Below are positions 1 through 5,822 of a stretch of 9,480 bases of DNA, in pieces. The stretch is from contig BNWK01000047.1 in NCBI GenBank assembly GCA_025998775.1, positions 1 through 9,480 on the forward strand, read 5' to 3'. This stretch comes from Alphaproteobacteria bacterium (lineage in GTDB: Bacteria; Pseudomonadota; Alphaproteobacteria; UBA3830). Position 1 is the first letter of the stretch. Each line of letters starts with the position of its first letter. The translations under genes and the position numbers were made by a program. Under the pieces are notes generated by a model. That model did not search any database and was not told the origin of the DNA. It saw only the letters and a list, made by a program, of their open reading frames with translations.

Positions 1-699
1 ACCATGTGGCGTGACTTTGAGCATCTCTCCGACTGGAAAATCATGATCAAACGTCAAGCGAGGATTTTTTATTGGTCTGTATTCTCTTCCTTTGTTTGCA
101 AAATTCCCAATAAGTTCTTTTTTCTTGATATCAGCTGAAATAACAGGCTGGTTTTTAGCGATAAATTCTGATGCTTTGTTGTTTATGTACTCAAATTGCG
201 CATCGCGATCTGCGTGACTTTTGCCAACCTGCAATTTTTTCTGATTTCCCTGTAAACTGTACACCATTTTTTTCAACTGCGCCGCGATCGATCTGAGTGA
301 TATATATACCTGATATTTCAGCAAAATAGCATCATGTATGTTCCGAAGAGACTTGGTCGTCCACAAAAGTACATTCTCCGGATCCCCATATGTTTTATCT
401 GACACCAACAATTCAATCCATTTTTGCAACTCTGGATAAGTTTCCTCCAGCCGTTTGCGACCACTTCCTGCTTTGCGAATATTTGTGGCATTTTCGTCAA
501 CACCAACCTCCAGTTCTTTCTTGCCTTTTATTACTGTTGTGCGAGAAAATCCGCTGATTTCACAGACTTCTTTAACTCCGCCACGCCCAATTGAATTGGC
601 ACAACTCGCCAAAAACAATCGATTCTGCTTTTCGTTCAATAATGGCCGTATCGCTTTGATGTGTTCCTTCAATTTAATTCCAATAATTGCTTGTTGCAC
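1..699 (-). CDS. ISAzo13-family transposase, N-terminal part, runs off the left edge
   Basis: Translating the minus strand from 780 down to base 1 gives one open frame with no stop. It reads like an ISAzo13-type DDE transposase: LNEKQNRLFLASCANSIGRG, then a helix-turn-helix-like stretch (VKEVCEISGFSRTTVIKGKK), then AGSGRKRLEE, a DPENVLLWTTKSLR segment, and a block ISADIKKKELIGNF. Family members carry ISVDTKKKELIGNF there, and the Asp (codon 130-132, about residue 190) would be the first catalytic acid. The other catalytic residues lie outside the window. I chose GTG at 699 as the start because family proteins begin about 20-30 residues before LNEKQ and there is no ATG in frame; the start is uncertain, and no good Shine-Dalgarno is seen. 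The visible part has no frameshift, so the element may be intact. It transposes its own insertion sequence and has no link to the neighbouring genes. Confidence 0.8.
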   Translation of the reverse strand, partial: MQQAIIGIKLKEHIKAIRPLLNEKQNRLFLASCANSIGRGGVKEVCEISGFSRTTVIKGKKELEVGVDENATNIRKAGSGRKRLEETYPELQKWIELLVSDKTYGDPENVLLWTTKSLRNIHDAILLKYQVYISLRSIAAQLKKMVYSLQGNQKKLQVGKSHADRDAQFEYINNKASEFIAKNQPVISADIKKKELIGNFANKGREYRPIKNPRLTFDHDFPVGEMLKVTPHG

Positions 700-747
700 T
701 ATCCTAACATATTTTATGGAAAAGTCCAACTTATTTTTGCGCGAGTC
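1..747 (-). mobile_element. ISAzo13-type insertion sequence, one end only
   Basis: This is the DNA carried by the transposase gene plus its upstream end. The right boundary is inferred: transposase coding begins near 699, and group II maturase similarity on the opposite strand starts at about 748. The IS end must therefore lie roughly between 700 and 750. I could not identify the terminal inverted repeat or target duplication because the other end is outside the window. Confidence 0.55.
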
Positions 748-1005
748 CTTGATAGGATCATCCAACAGGTAAATCCAATATTAATGGGGTGGACGAACTA
801 TTTCAGAGTCTGGAACTCTAGTCGGTGCTTTGGCTACATAAAAGATTGGATGGAAAAGAAGGCAAGACGCCACTTAATGAGAAGCAGAAAGCGGAAAGGC
901 TTCGGCTGGGAAAGATGGAGTAGGAGTTGGTTATACCCGGTATGCGGGCTGTTCTCAGTCTACAGGATCAAGTATTACCAAGCTCAGGAAGTGTTACTGG
1001 CATGA
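748..1005 (+). pseudogene. Group II intron reverse transcriptase/maturase, C-terminal remnant
   Basis: The frame ending in TGA at 1003-1005 encodes the maturase (GIIM, domain X) region of a group II intron protein. LDRIIQQVNPILMGWTNYFR matches the family pattern NPiLrGWanYFr. It is followed by the usual basic stretch (KKARRHLMRSRKRKGFGWER) and SWLYPVCGLFSVYR, close to the common W..LYP.yGL ending. In a whole protein this domain binds intron RNA and promotes splicing. The reverse-transcriptase palm with its YADD motif is absent: upstream of about 748 the DNA belongs to the minus-strand insertion sequence, so the gene is 5'-truncated and about 85 codons survive. In-frame codons continue upstream to 661, but they overlap the transposase gene and show no similarity to reverse transcriptases. 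The fragment is very probably inactive. Confidence 0.82.
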
Positions 1006-1203
1006 TGGGTCACTTAACGTTGATACGAAAGTTACAGAAAACCGTAGGGCGGGGAATCGGCGCCCGATTTTTGAGGAGGCGGGCGGAGCTGGTCCGGTTA
1101 GATTCCCGTTATTCTTAGGCTGCGGTGGTTCGCCGGGTGTTCTGCCCGCGGTTCCTTAGCCACGCCAACCCCAGGATTTTTGCCGAACCCAAGGTACGAT
1201 CTT
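1006..1203 (+). other. Probable 3' remnant of the group II intron; no gene seen
   Basis: This GC-rich stretch sits between the maturase stop and the 3' end of the minus-strand gene. Its position suggests the tail of the intron (end of domain IV to VI), and the TTTTTGAGGAGGCGGGCGG region resembles sequence often found there. I could not find a convincing domain V (34-nt hairpin with AGC triad and GAAA loop), so the intron end is unplaced and the tail may be decayed. Frames open through it (927-1118, 1125-1343) resemble no protein. No clear Rho-independent terminator is visible for either flanking gene. Confidence 0.4.
1051..1107 (+). other. Nested inverted repeat, likely structured RNA
   Basis: GGGAATC (1052-1058) can pair with GATTCCC (1101-1107), with GG 1059-1060 facing CC 1094-1095. 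Directly inside, CGCCCG (1061-1066) pairs with CGGGCG (1080-1085) around a 13-nt loop. The nesting of two GC-rich stems soon after a maturase fragment suggests remaining intron RNA structure, though it could also belong to another structured element. There is no U-run after it, so a terminator is unlikely. Confidence 0.4.
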
Positions 1204-2004
1204 TCAATTTTCCGAGTTGCAGGTCGGTGCCTCACTTGGAGCAGCCGGCTCTCCAGCCTCGGGTGATTTTTCCCACGGAAATCGGGCTTCGTTTAGCACG
1301 TCACTCAGGTAGTCGAGGACTACAGTCAGCCGTAAAGCGCTGATCAGCGTGTTCTGGATACGTCTTTGCCCATCCGGACACCAGGCGAGCATCTGATGTT
1401 CATTTAACAGGGCTAGGCCAGCGGGGCTCAGGTTAGTGCCGTCGACCAGTTTGATTCCCTCCAGAACAGCTGCGTTTGTCGGGATTTTCAGCATCAGTTC
1501 CATCGTCGACAGGTTATTGTACATCGTGGTGGTCATGAGGCGTAGGTCGTGTGGTCCAGTCAAGACCTCCAGGCGGCTCAGCGGTTCGCTGCCGTTTGTC
1601 ATAAGCTTAGCGATGGTTTGCAGCCAGTTTTTGAGCGAGGTGACGAGTGGTAGTAGTCCTTCCCGGTCGAGCGGGTTCGTCTGGCAGGAATTGCGGCTTG
1701 CAGCGTGCAGCTTCTGTACTAGTTCGGCCTCGATCCGGTTTGGTTCTGTTCGTATCAGTTCCCGTTCCGCCGGGTCCAAACTAGGATGCGATCTCCACTG
1801 CAATGTGTTGGCGTCCATACCGTATATTTGTCTAATGGATTGCGCTTTGGCGTGCTTCAGTGCTTTGTTGAATACGTCGCGTTGCACGCCGGTCAGCCCA
1901 CCCGCGATATCGTATCCTGGAATACCAGTAGCAGCAAACGCGTCCTGCGTCGACAAACAGAATATCCCGCCTAATAAGCAAGTGCAAAAAGTAATTTTCG
2001 TCAT
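1204..2004 (-). CDS. Exported protein of unknown function
   Basis: I do not recognise this 266-residue protein. It begins with a good Sec signal peptide: Lys at residue 3, hydrophobic core about 5-18 (including CLLGGIFCL), and a DAFA-ATG site giving cleavage after residue 24. No lipobox precedes a cysteine, so a periplasmic or secreted product is likely. The mature part is mostly predicted helix, with no membrane span, three cysteines (NSC, AWC, TC) and a Pro/Glu/Ala-rich end. I chose the ATG at 2004 because GGGGA (2017-2013) lies 8 nt before it; the ATG at 2019 overlaps that sequence and would add five residues. A strong promoter lies just upstream. Its DNA looks clearly richer in G+C than proCBA or argS, suggesting different ancestry. 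It is divergent from proC and next to an intron remnant, so context gives no function. Confidence 0.72.
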   Translation of the reverse strand: MTKITFCTCLLGGIFCLSTQDAFAATGIPGYDIAGGLTGVQRDVFNKALKHAKAQSIRQIYGMDANTLQWRSHPSLDPAERELIRTEPNRIEAELVQKLHAASRNSCQTNPLDREGLLPLVTSLKNWLQTIAKLMTNGSEPLSRLEVLTGPHDLRLMTTTMYNNLSTMELMLKIPTNAAVLEGIKLVDGTNLSPAGLALLNEHQMLAWCPDGQRRIQNTLISALRLTVVLDYLSDVLNEARFPWEKSPEAGEPAAPSEAPTCNSEN

Positions 2005-2041
2005 ACTATTTTTCCCCATAATAAATTAAAACATGCTTATA

Positions 2042-2070
2042 AATATAGTATGCCTCAGCTAGATTGTCAA
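2042..2070 (-). promoter_or_regulatory. Sigma70-type promoter of the exported-protein gene
   Basis: On the minus strand a perfect -35 box TTGACA (2070-2065) is followed after exactly 17 nt by TATATT (2047-2042), five of six matches to the -10 consensus. Transcription would begin near 2035, leaving a leader of about 30 nt before the ATG at 2004, with the GGGGA ribosome site inside it. This is the best promoter in the window. Confidence 0.72.
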
Positions 2071-2214
2071 GTGTTTTTTGATTTTTTTTGTATTTACGAA
2101 AGAAGCGGTTGAGCATGCAGTCACAATGCTCAGGATCCACGCGCTTTAATCTTAAGATTTTTCGCTGTGATGGCGTTAAAAAATCCAAAAAGTGGTTGAC
2201 TGTACTGAGCTATC

Positions 2215-2242
2215 TTGATCTTGAGTGGATCTCTGGCATAAT
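2215..2242 (+). promoter_or_regulatory. Possible promoter of the proCBA operon
   Basis: TTGATC (2215-2220, four of six matches) and CATAAT (2237-2242, five of six) are separated by 16 nt. A start site near 2249 would give a leader of 20-38 nt before the two candidate proC starts. The match is modest, and I see no operator-like repeat near it. Confidence 0.4.
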
Positions 2243-2268
2243 CTTCGTCTGTCGGACATTGAATATAA

Positions 2269-3234
2269 ATGGAGCATACCTTTCAGATGGTAGATAAGAA
2301 GAAAACGCATGTGCGGCACGCACTGTTGGTGGGATGTGGAAATATCGGTGGAGCTCTACTGAAGCTCTGGGCATCCTTGGATATTTTTAGCGAAATAATC
2401 GTGGTGCAGCCGAGCCTGGCATTTGCTGAGGATTTCGCCTGCTATGATTCGATAGAATTCGTTAATGATGTAAAGAATATTCCGAGCGATTTTATTCCAG
2501 ACGTTGTGGTGTTGGCTATTAAGCCGCAGATAGCGGACGTTGTGATTCCCGATTTGCGTCCATATATCATATCAATTGCAGAACCGACTATATCCGAGGA
2601 TTTTTTAGGCCAACGTGACGTTGGATCCAATTGTGATAAAACGCATGTGCTGCAAGCACCGACGACAAAAATACCGGATAGAGGAAGGTTATGCAGAGAC
2701 GCTCTTGTTGTATCAGCACTTGCTGGCACATCATTGGATAAGTTGGCGTTATTAACATCGGAAGACTGTAGAATCGTTCGAATTATGCCAACAATCGCCA
2801 TAAAAACCAGTCAGAGCGTCAATCTTGCGTTTGCAAACGAAAATGTTAGTGTCGCCGACATTGAAACGATGGAAAAAATCATTGGATTGTCCGGAGAAAT
2901 CACCTGGGTTCGTGAGGAAAACCATCTGGATATTCTTACGCCCATTTCCGGATCCGGCCCCGCCTACTTTTTTCTGTTAGCGGAGATACTGGTTGAGGAA
3001 ACCGTAAAACTCGGCATAGATGAAGATACTGCACGTCAAATTGTTCAGGGAACTCTCGTCGGAAGCGCGAGTCTTGTCTCAGATAACTCTGATTTTGCTG
3101 GGCTTAGAAAATCCGTAACCAGCAGGAAAGGAGTTACCGAAGCTGCGCTGGAAATTATGTCGTCCGGAATGCGCAATGTAATGGAAGAATCTTTGAAAGC
3201 GGCCACGCAACGTCTAGAGGAGTTGCGCAAATGA
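2269..3234 (+). CDS. proC: Pyrroline-5-carboxylate reductase with an in-frame palindromic-element insertion
   Basis: ProC reduces pyrroline-5-carboxylate to proline with NAD(P)H, the last step of proline synthesis, in the cytosol. The Rossmann motif GCGNIG is at residues 22-27, LAIKPQ follows the second half of the fold, and SGSGPAY (227-233) marks the C-terminal dimer and active-site domain. The length of 321 aa exceeds the usual 260-280 because residues 104-142 come from a palindromic repeat inserted between LRPYI and DALVVSALAG. Two normally conserved motifs are altered: MPNTPA reads MPTIAI (173-178) and VTSPGGTT reads VTSRKGVT (283-290). Activity is therefore not certain. The start could instead be the ATG at 2287, which fits the family's N-terminus better and has GGAG 12 nt upstream; neither ribosome site is strong. 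The stop overlaps proB by 4 bp (ATGA), indicating translational coupling. Confidence 0.9.
   Translation: MEHTFQMVDKKKTHVRHALLVGCGNIGGALLKLWASLDIFSEIIVVQPSLAFAEDFACYDSIEFVNDVKNIPSDFIPDVVVLAIKPQIADVVIPDLRPYIISIAEPTISEDFLGQRDVGSNCDKTHVLQAPTTKIPDRGRLCRDALVVSALAGTSLDKLALLTSEDCRIVRIMPTIAIKTSQSVNLAFANENVSVADIETMEKIIGLSGEITWVREENHLDILTPISGSGPAYFFLLAEILVEETVKLGIDEDTARQIVQGTLVGSASLVSDNSDFAGLRKSVTSRKGVTEAALEIMSSGMRNVMEESLKAATQRLEELRK
2576..2693 (+). repeat. Palindromic protein-coding repeat element, copy 1 (in proC)
   Basis: This 118-bp segment matches 5201-5318 in proA with about five mismatches and no gaps. Its ends form an imperfect inverted repeat: TGCAGAACC (2577-2585) faces GGTTATGCA (2687-2695), continued by TATCC (2591-2595) with GGATA (2676-2680). 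Inside lie two palindromes, CCAACGTGACGTTGG (2610-2624) and GTGCTGCAAGCAC (2647-2659). It is open in the proC frame and adds 39 residues beginning AEPTISEDFL and ending KIPDRGRLC. The layout resembles Rickettsia palindromic elements, which also sit in frame in genes, but I do not recognise this family. Confidence 0.93.
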
Positions 3235-4301
3235 AAATCGTTGTAAAAATAGGAACCCAGAGTATTTTGTCGGCTGATGGAATTCCGCTGGAATCGGTCT
3301 TCAATTCCTTGGCAGAGCAAATCATAAATGTGAAAAACGAGGGGCATAAGGTTATTCTTGTGAGTTCCGGAGCTGTTTGTCTTGGTAGGCAGGTCGCAAA
3401 GCGTATTTTGAACAGGGAATACGGCAGTTCTATTGGTGAAAAGCAGCTGCTGGCGTCCATTGGGCAGCATGAGCTCATGAACATATATTCGTCTTTGTTT
3501 GAAAAATATAACATAGCCGTCTCCCAATTATTGCTGACGAAGCAAGATTTCGAAACCAGAAAAAAATACCTGAATATCAAGCGGATATTCGAGGAATTGT
3601 TTCTAAATGACGGAGTTCTCCCTATCGTAAACGAAAACGACAGTGTTGCCATCGAGGAACTAATGTTTACAGACAACGACGAGCTATCCGGACTTATCGC
3701 CACTCAAATTGGAGCAGACAAACTGATAATCCTCAGCAATGTCTGTGGAGTATACGATGGGTCACCTGCCGACGAAAAATCCCAGTTGATACCTGTCATA
3801 GATCCAAAAACCGGATGGCCTGAGGTGTCGACAACGAAAAGCGCCCACGGACGCGGCGGAATGTTCAGCAAGCTCAATACTGCGCGCAACGCTTCGGGAG
3901 TTGGAATAATGACGCACATAGCCTGCGCCAATCATCCGAAAGTCATTGAGGAAATAATCTACGGGAATCAGGTGGGGACGGCGATAATTCCTTCCGAGAA
4001 AAAATCCAACATCAAGCGATGGATCGCCTACAATGCGGATTACTCGCGTTCGTCGATTATCATAAATGACGGACTTCTGAATATTCTGAAGAATAAAAAG
4101 GAAATGGTCAGTATTCTGCCGGTGGGAATAGAAAAAATTTCTGGAGAATTCAAAAAAGGTGATATCATAAAGATCAAATCGCTGAGCGGAGACACCGTCG
4201 GAATAGGCGTCGCGAGATACGATGATAAAAAATTAAAAGAGCTTCTGGGGCAGAAGAACAGTAAGGAATTCATACACTGCGATTACATGCACATTTTTTA
4301 G
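3231..4301 (+). CDS. proB: Glutamate 5-kinase with PUA domain
   Basis: ProB phosphorylates the gamma-carboxylate of glutamate, the first and usually proline-inhibited step of proline synthesis; its unstable product is passed to ProA. The amino-acid-kinase domain (about 1-255) shows VVKIGTQSI at the start, VSSGAV (44-49), PIVNENDSVA (131-140), TDNDELSGLIA (147-157) and HGRGGMFSKL (206-215), all matching family nucleotide- and glutamate-binding motifs. Residues about 263-356 form the C-terminal PUA domain. The length of 356 aa is close to the E. coli enzyme (367). The start overlaps the proC stop by 4 bp, and GAGGAG (3217-3222) lies 8 nt upstream. It carries no copy of the palindromic element, unlike both operon partners. 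I see nothing suggesting inactivation. Confidence 0.95.
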   Translation: MKIVVKIGTQSILSADGIPLESVFNSLAEQIINVKNEGHKVILVSSGAVCLGRQVAKRILNREYGSSIGEKQLLASIGQHELMNIYSSLFEKYNIAVSQLLLTKQDFETRKKYLNIKRIFEELFLNDGVLPIVNENDSVAIEELMFTDNDELSGLIATQIGADKLIILSNVCGVYDGSPADEKSQLIPVIDPKTGWPEVSTTKSAHGRGGMFSKLNTARNASGVGIMTHIACANHPKVIEEIIYGNQVGTAIIPSEKKSNIKRWIAYNADYSRSSIIINDGLLNILKNKKEMVSILPVGIEKISGEFKKGDIIKIKSLSGDTVGIGVARYDDKKLKELLGQKNSKEFIHCDYMHIF

Positions 4302-4305
4302 GAGA
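4300..4305 (+). promoter_or_regulatory. Strong ribosome binding site of proA, overlapping the proB stop
   Basis: AGGAGA begins inside the proB TAG stop codon (4299-4301) and ends 6 nt before the proA ATG. It fixes the proA start and implies that ribosomes finishing proB can reinitiate on proA. Confidence 0.75.
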
Positions 4306-4311
4306 AGACAA

Positions 4312-5697
4312 ATGGACATTATCGATCAAATAAAATGTGTAAAAGATACAAGTCGTCCAATTGCGCGTTTAGACGATGATCGCAAAAACGATATATTGCT
4401 CTCACTTTCCGAAGAGCTCATTAATTGCTGTGACGAAATTATCGAAGAAAATGCCAAAGATTTAGCTGTAATGTCTCCGGATAATCCAATGTACGACCGA
4501 TTATTACTCGATAGAGCTCGCATTGAATCCATGGCTGCCGATATCAAAAACGTAATTGCATTGCCTTCTCCAGTTGGCCGAATACTGGAGCATAAAACCA
4601 TGCCAAACGGATTGATCATCGATAAAATCTCCGTACCACTTGGGGTTGTTGCCGTCATCTACGAATCTCGTCCTAACGTGACCATCGATGTATTCACTCT
4701 ATGCTTTAAATCTGGCAACGCCTGCATTCTAAAGGGCGGAAAGGAAGCGCATCACAGCAATAGTGTTCTTGTGAAGATAATTCATCGAGTGCTTGAAAAG
4801 TACATTATTATTGATGAAAACGTCGTGTATCTTATGCCTCCAGGACGCGAAAGCACCAGTATCTTGCTAAACGCGGTTGGATTGGTGGACGTTTGCATTC
4901 CGCGTGGAAGTCAATCGCTTATTGAGTTTGTTCGAAATAACGCTCGAATTCCCGTTATCGAAACCGGAGCCGGAATCGTTCACGCTTATTTCGATTTGGA
5001 AGGCGATGTGGAAAAAGGCCCCCAAATAATAAAGAACGCAAAAACTCGACGTGTAAGTGTATGCAACGCTCTCGATTGTCTCATAATTCATAAAAACCGA
5101 ATAAACGATCTATATCAGTTAGTTGAGCCATTGGCGGAATCAAATGTTGAATTATACGCCGACGAAGATGCATATGCTGCGCTTGAACATAGTAGACCTC
5201 TTGCAGAACCGACTATATCCGAGGATTTTTTAGACCAACGTGACGTTGGATCCAATAATGAGAAAACGCGTGTGCTGCAAGCACCGACGACAAAAATACC
5301 GGATAGAGGAAGGTTATGTGAGAGGTCGCATTATCCGGCACATCTACTGCATCGTGCAACTGAAGACGACTTCGGAAGAGAATTTCTATCATACAAAATG
5401 GCGATAAAAACAGCAGAGACACTTGACGTGGCTATGGAACACATTGGAAAATATTCCTCCGGACATAGCGAAGCCATAATCACGGAAAATGAAAAAGTCG
5501 CCTGGCATTGCATCAATAGAATTGACTCCGCCGTAATTTATATCAATGCTTCAACGGCTTTTACGGATGGAGCGCAGTTCGGAATGGGCGCAGAAATCGG
5601 AATCAGCACGCAGAAATTGCACGTGCGCGGCCCCATGTCCCTGGATGCTCTGACGAGCTACAAATGGATCGTCCGCGGAAACGGGAATGTGCGGTGA
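4312..5697 (+). CDS. proA: Gamma-glutamyl phosphate reductase with an in-frame palindromic-element insertion
   Basis: ProA reduces glutamyl-5-phosphate with NADPH to glutamate-5-semialdehyde, the second step of proline synthesis. Visible family features are PLGVVAVIYESRPNVTIDV (109-127), KSGNACILKGGKEA (133-146), PRGSQSLIEFVR (197-208) and the active-site cysteine C251 in VSVCNALDC. The C-terminal block includes SGHSEAI, DSAVIYINASTAFTDGAQFG and GAEIGISTQKLHVRGPM. The length of 461 aa exceeds the usual 415-430 because residues 298-336 derive from the palindromic element. The insertion falls between AALEHSRPL and the conserved ATEDDFGREFL, a variable linker in family alignments as I know them, away from the catalytic cysteine. 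All flanking motifs are intact and the frame is preserved, so the enzyme is probably still functional. It follows proB by 10 bp as the last gene of the proline operon. Confidence 0.95.
   Translation: MDIIDQIKCVKDTSRPIARLDDDRKNDILLSLSEELINCCDEIIEENAKDLAVMSPDNPMYDRLLLDRARIESMAADIKNVIALPSPVGRILEHKTMPNGLIIDKISVPLGVVAVIYESRPNVTIDVFTLCFKSGNACILKGGKEAHHSNSVLVKIIHRVLEKYIIIDENVVYLMPPGRESTSILLNAVGLVDVCIPRGSQSLIEFVRNNARIPVIETGAGIVHAYFDLEGDVEKGPQIIKNAKTRRVSVCNALDCLIIHKNRINDLYQLVEPLAESNVELYADEDAYAALEHSRPLAEPTISEDFLDQRDVGSNNEKTRVLQAPTTKIPDRGRLCERSHYPAHLLHRATEDDFGREFLSYKMAIKTAETLDVAMEHIGKYSSGHSEAIITENEKVAWHCINRIDSAVIYINASTAFTDGAQFGMGAEIGISTQKLHVRGPMSLDALTSYKWIVRGNGNVR
5201..5318 (+). repeat. Palindromic protein-coding repeat element, copy 2 (in proA)
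   Basis: This copy is collinear with copy 1 in proC and read in the same phase, giving a 39-residue peptide that starts AEPTISEDFL and continues DQRDVGSN; the variable centre differs at a few residues (GQ/DQ, CD/NE, TH/TR). Palindrome CCAACGTGACGTTGG is at 5235-5249 and GTGCTGCAAGCAC at 5272-5284. The right end reads GGTTATGTG, so the outermost stem pairs slightly less well than in copy 1. Similarity stops abruptly after the shared TTATG. Confidence 0.93.
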
Positions 5698-5750
5698 GTG
5701 CGTCACACTCCAAAGCTCTGTTCACAAAGCAAATCAGATTAGTAAACGGA

Positions 5751-5779
5751 TTGTTAAACAAATATTTTGATGATAGCAT
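5751..5779 (+). promoter_or_regulatory. Weak candidate promoter before argS
   Basis: The 125-bp gap between proA and argS is AT-rich. TTGTTA (5751-5756) and TAGCAT (5774-5779) are 17 nt apart, each matching four of six consensus bases. Separate transcription of argS is plausible from the gap size, but the boxes are poor. No terminator for proA is evident in the gap. Confidence 0.25.
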
Positions 5780-5822
5780 TGCTAGTTGAATTATTACACG
5801 TTCTACGAGGGGATGGGTTGAT

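Noticed and set aside
661..747. Upstream extension of the maturase frame to the ATG at 661
   Set aside because: These codons lie within the minus-strand insertion sequence and carry no reverse-transcriptase similarity.
927..1118. 63-codon plus-strand frame overlapping the maturase end
   Set aside because: It is out of frame with the maturase, gives an Arg-rich sequence without homology, and covers the intron's structured tail.
1436..2029. Plus-strand 197-codon frame opposite the exported-protein gene
   Set aside because: It is a shadow of the minus-strand gene, which has a signal peptide, ribosome site and promoter; the plus frame has none of these.
2006..2188. Minus-strand 60-codon frame upstream of the exported-protein gene
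   Set aside because: It spans the near-consensus promoter at 2042-2070, has no recognisable motif and ends inside the next gene's ribosome site; best explained as chance.
5698..5822. tRNA, riboswitch or terminator between proA and argS
   Set aside because: No cloverleaf, T-box-like or stem-plus-U-run structure could be found; only weak promoter-like boxes.
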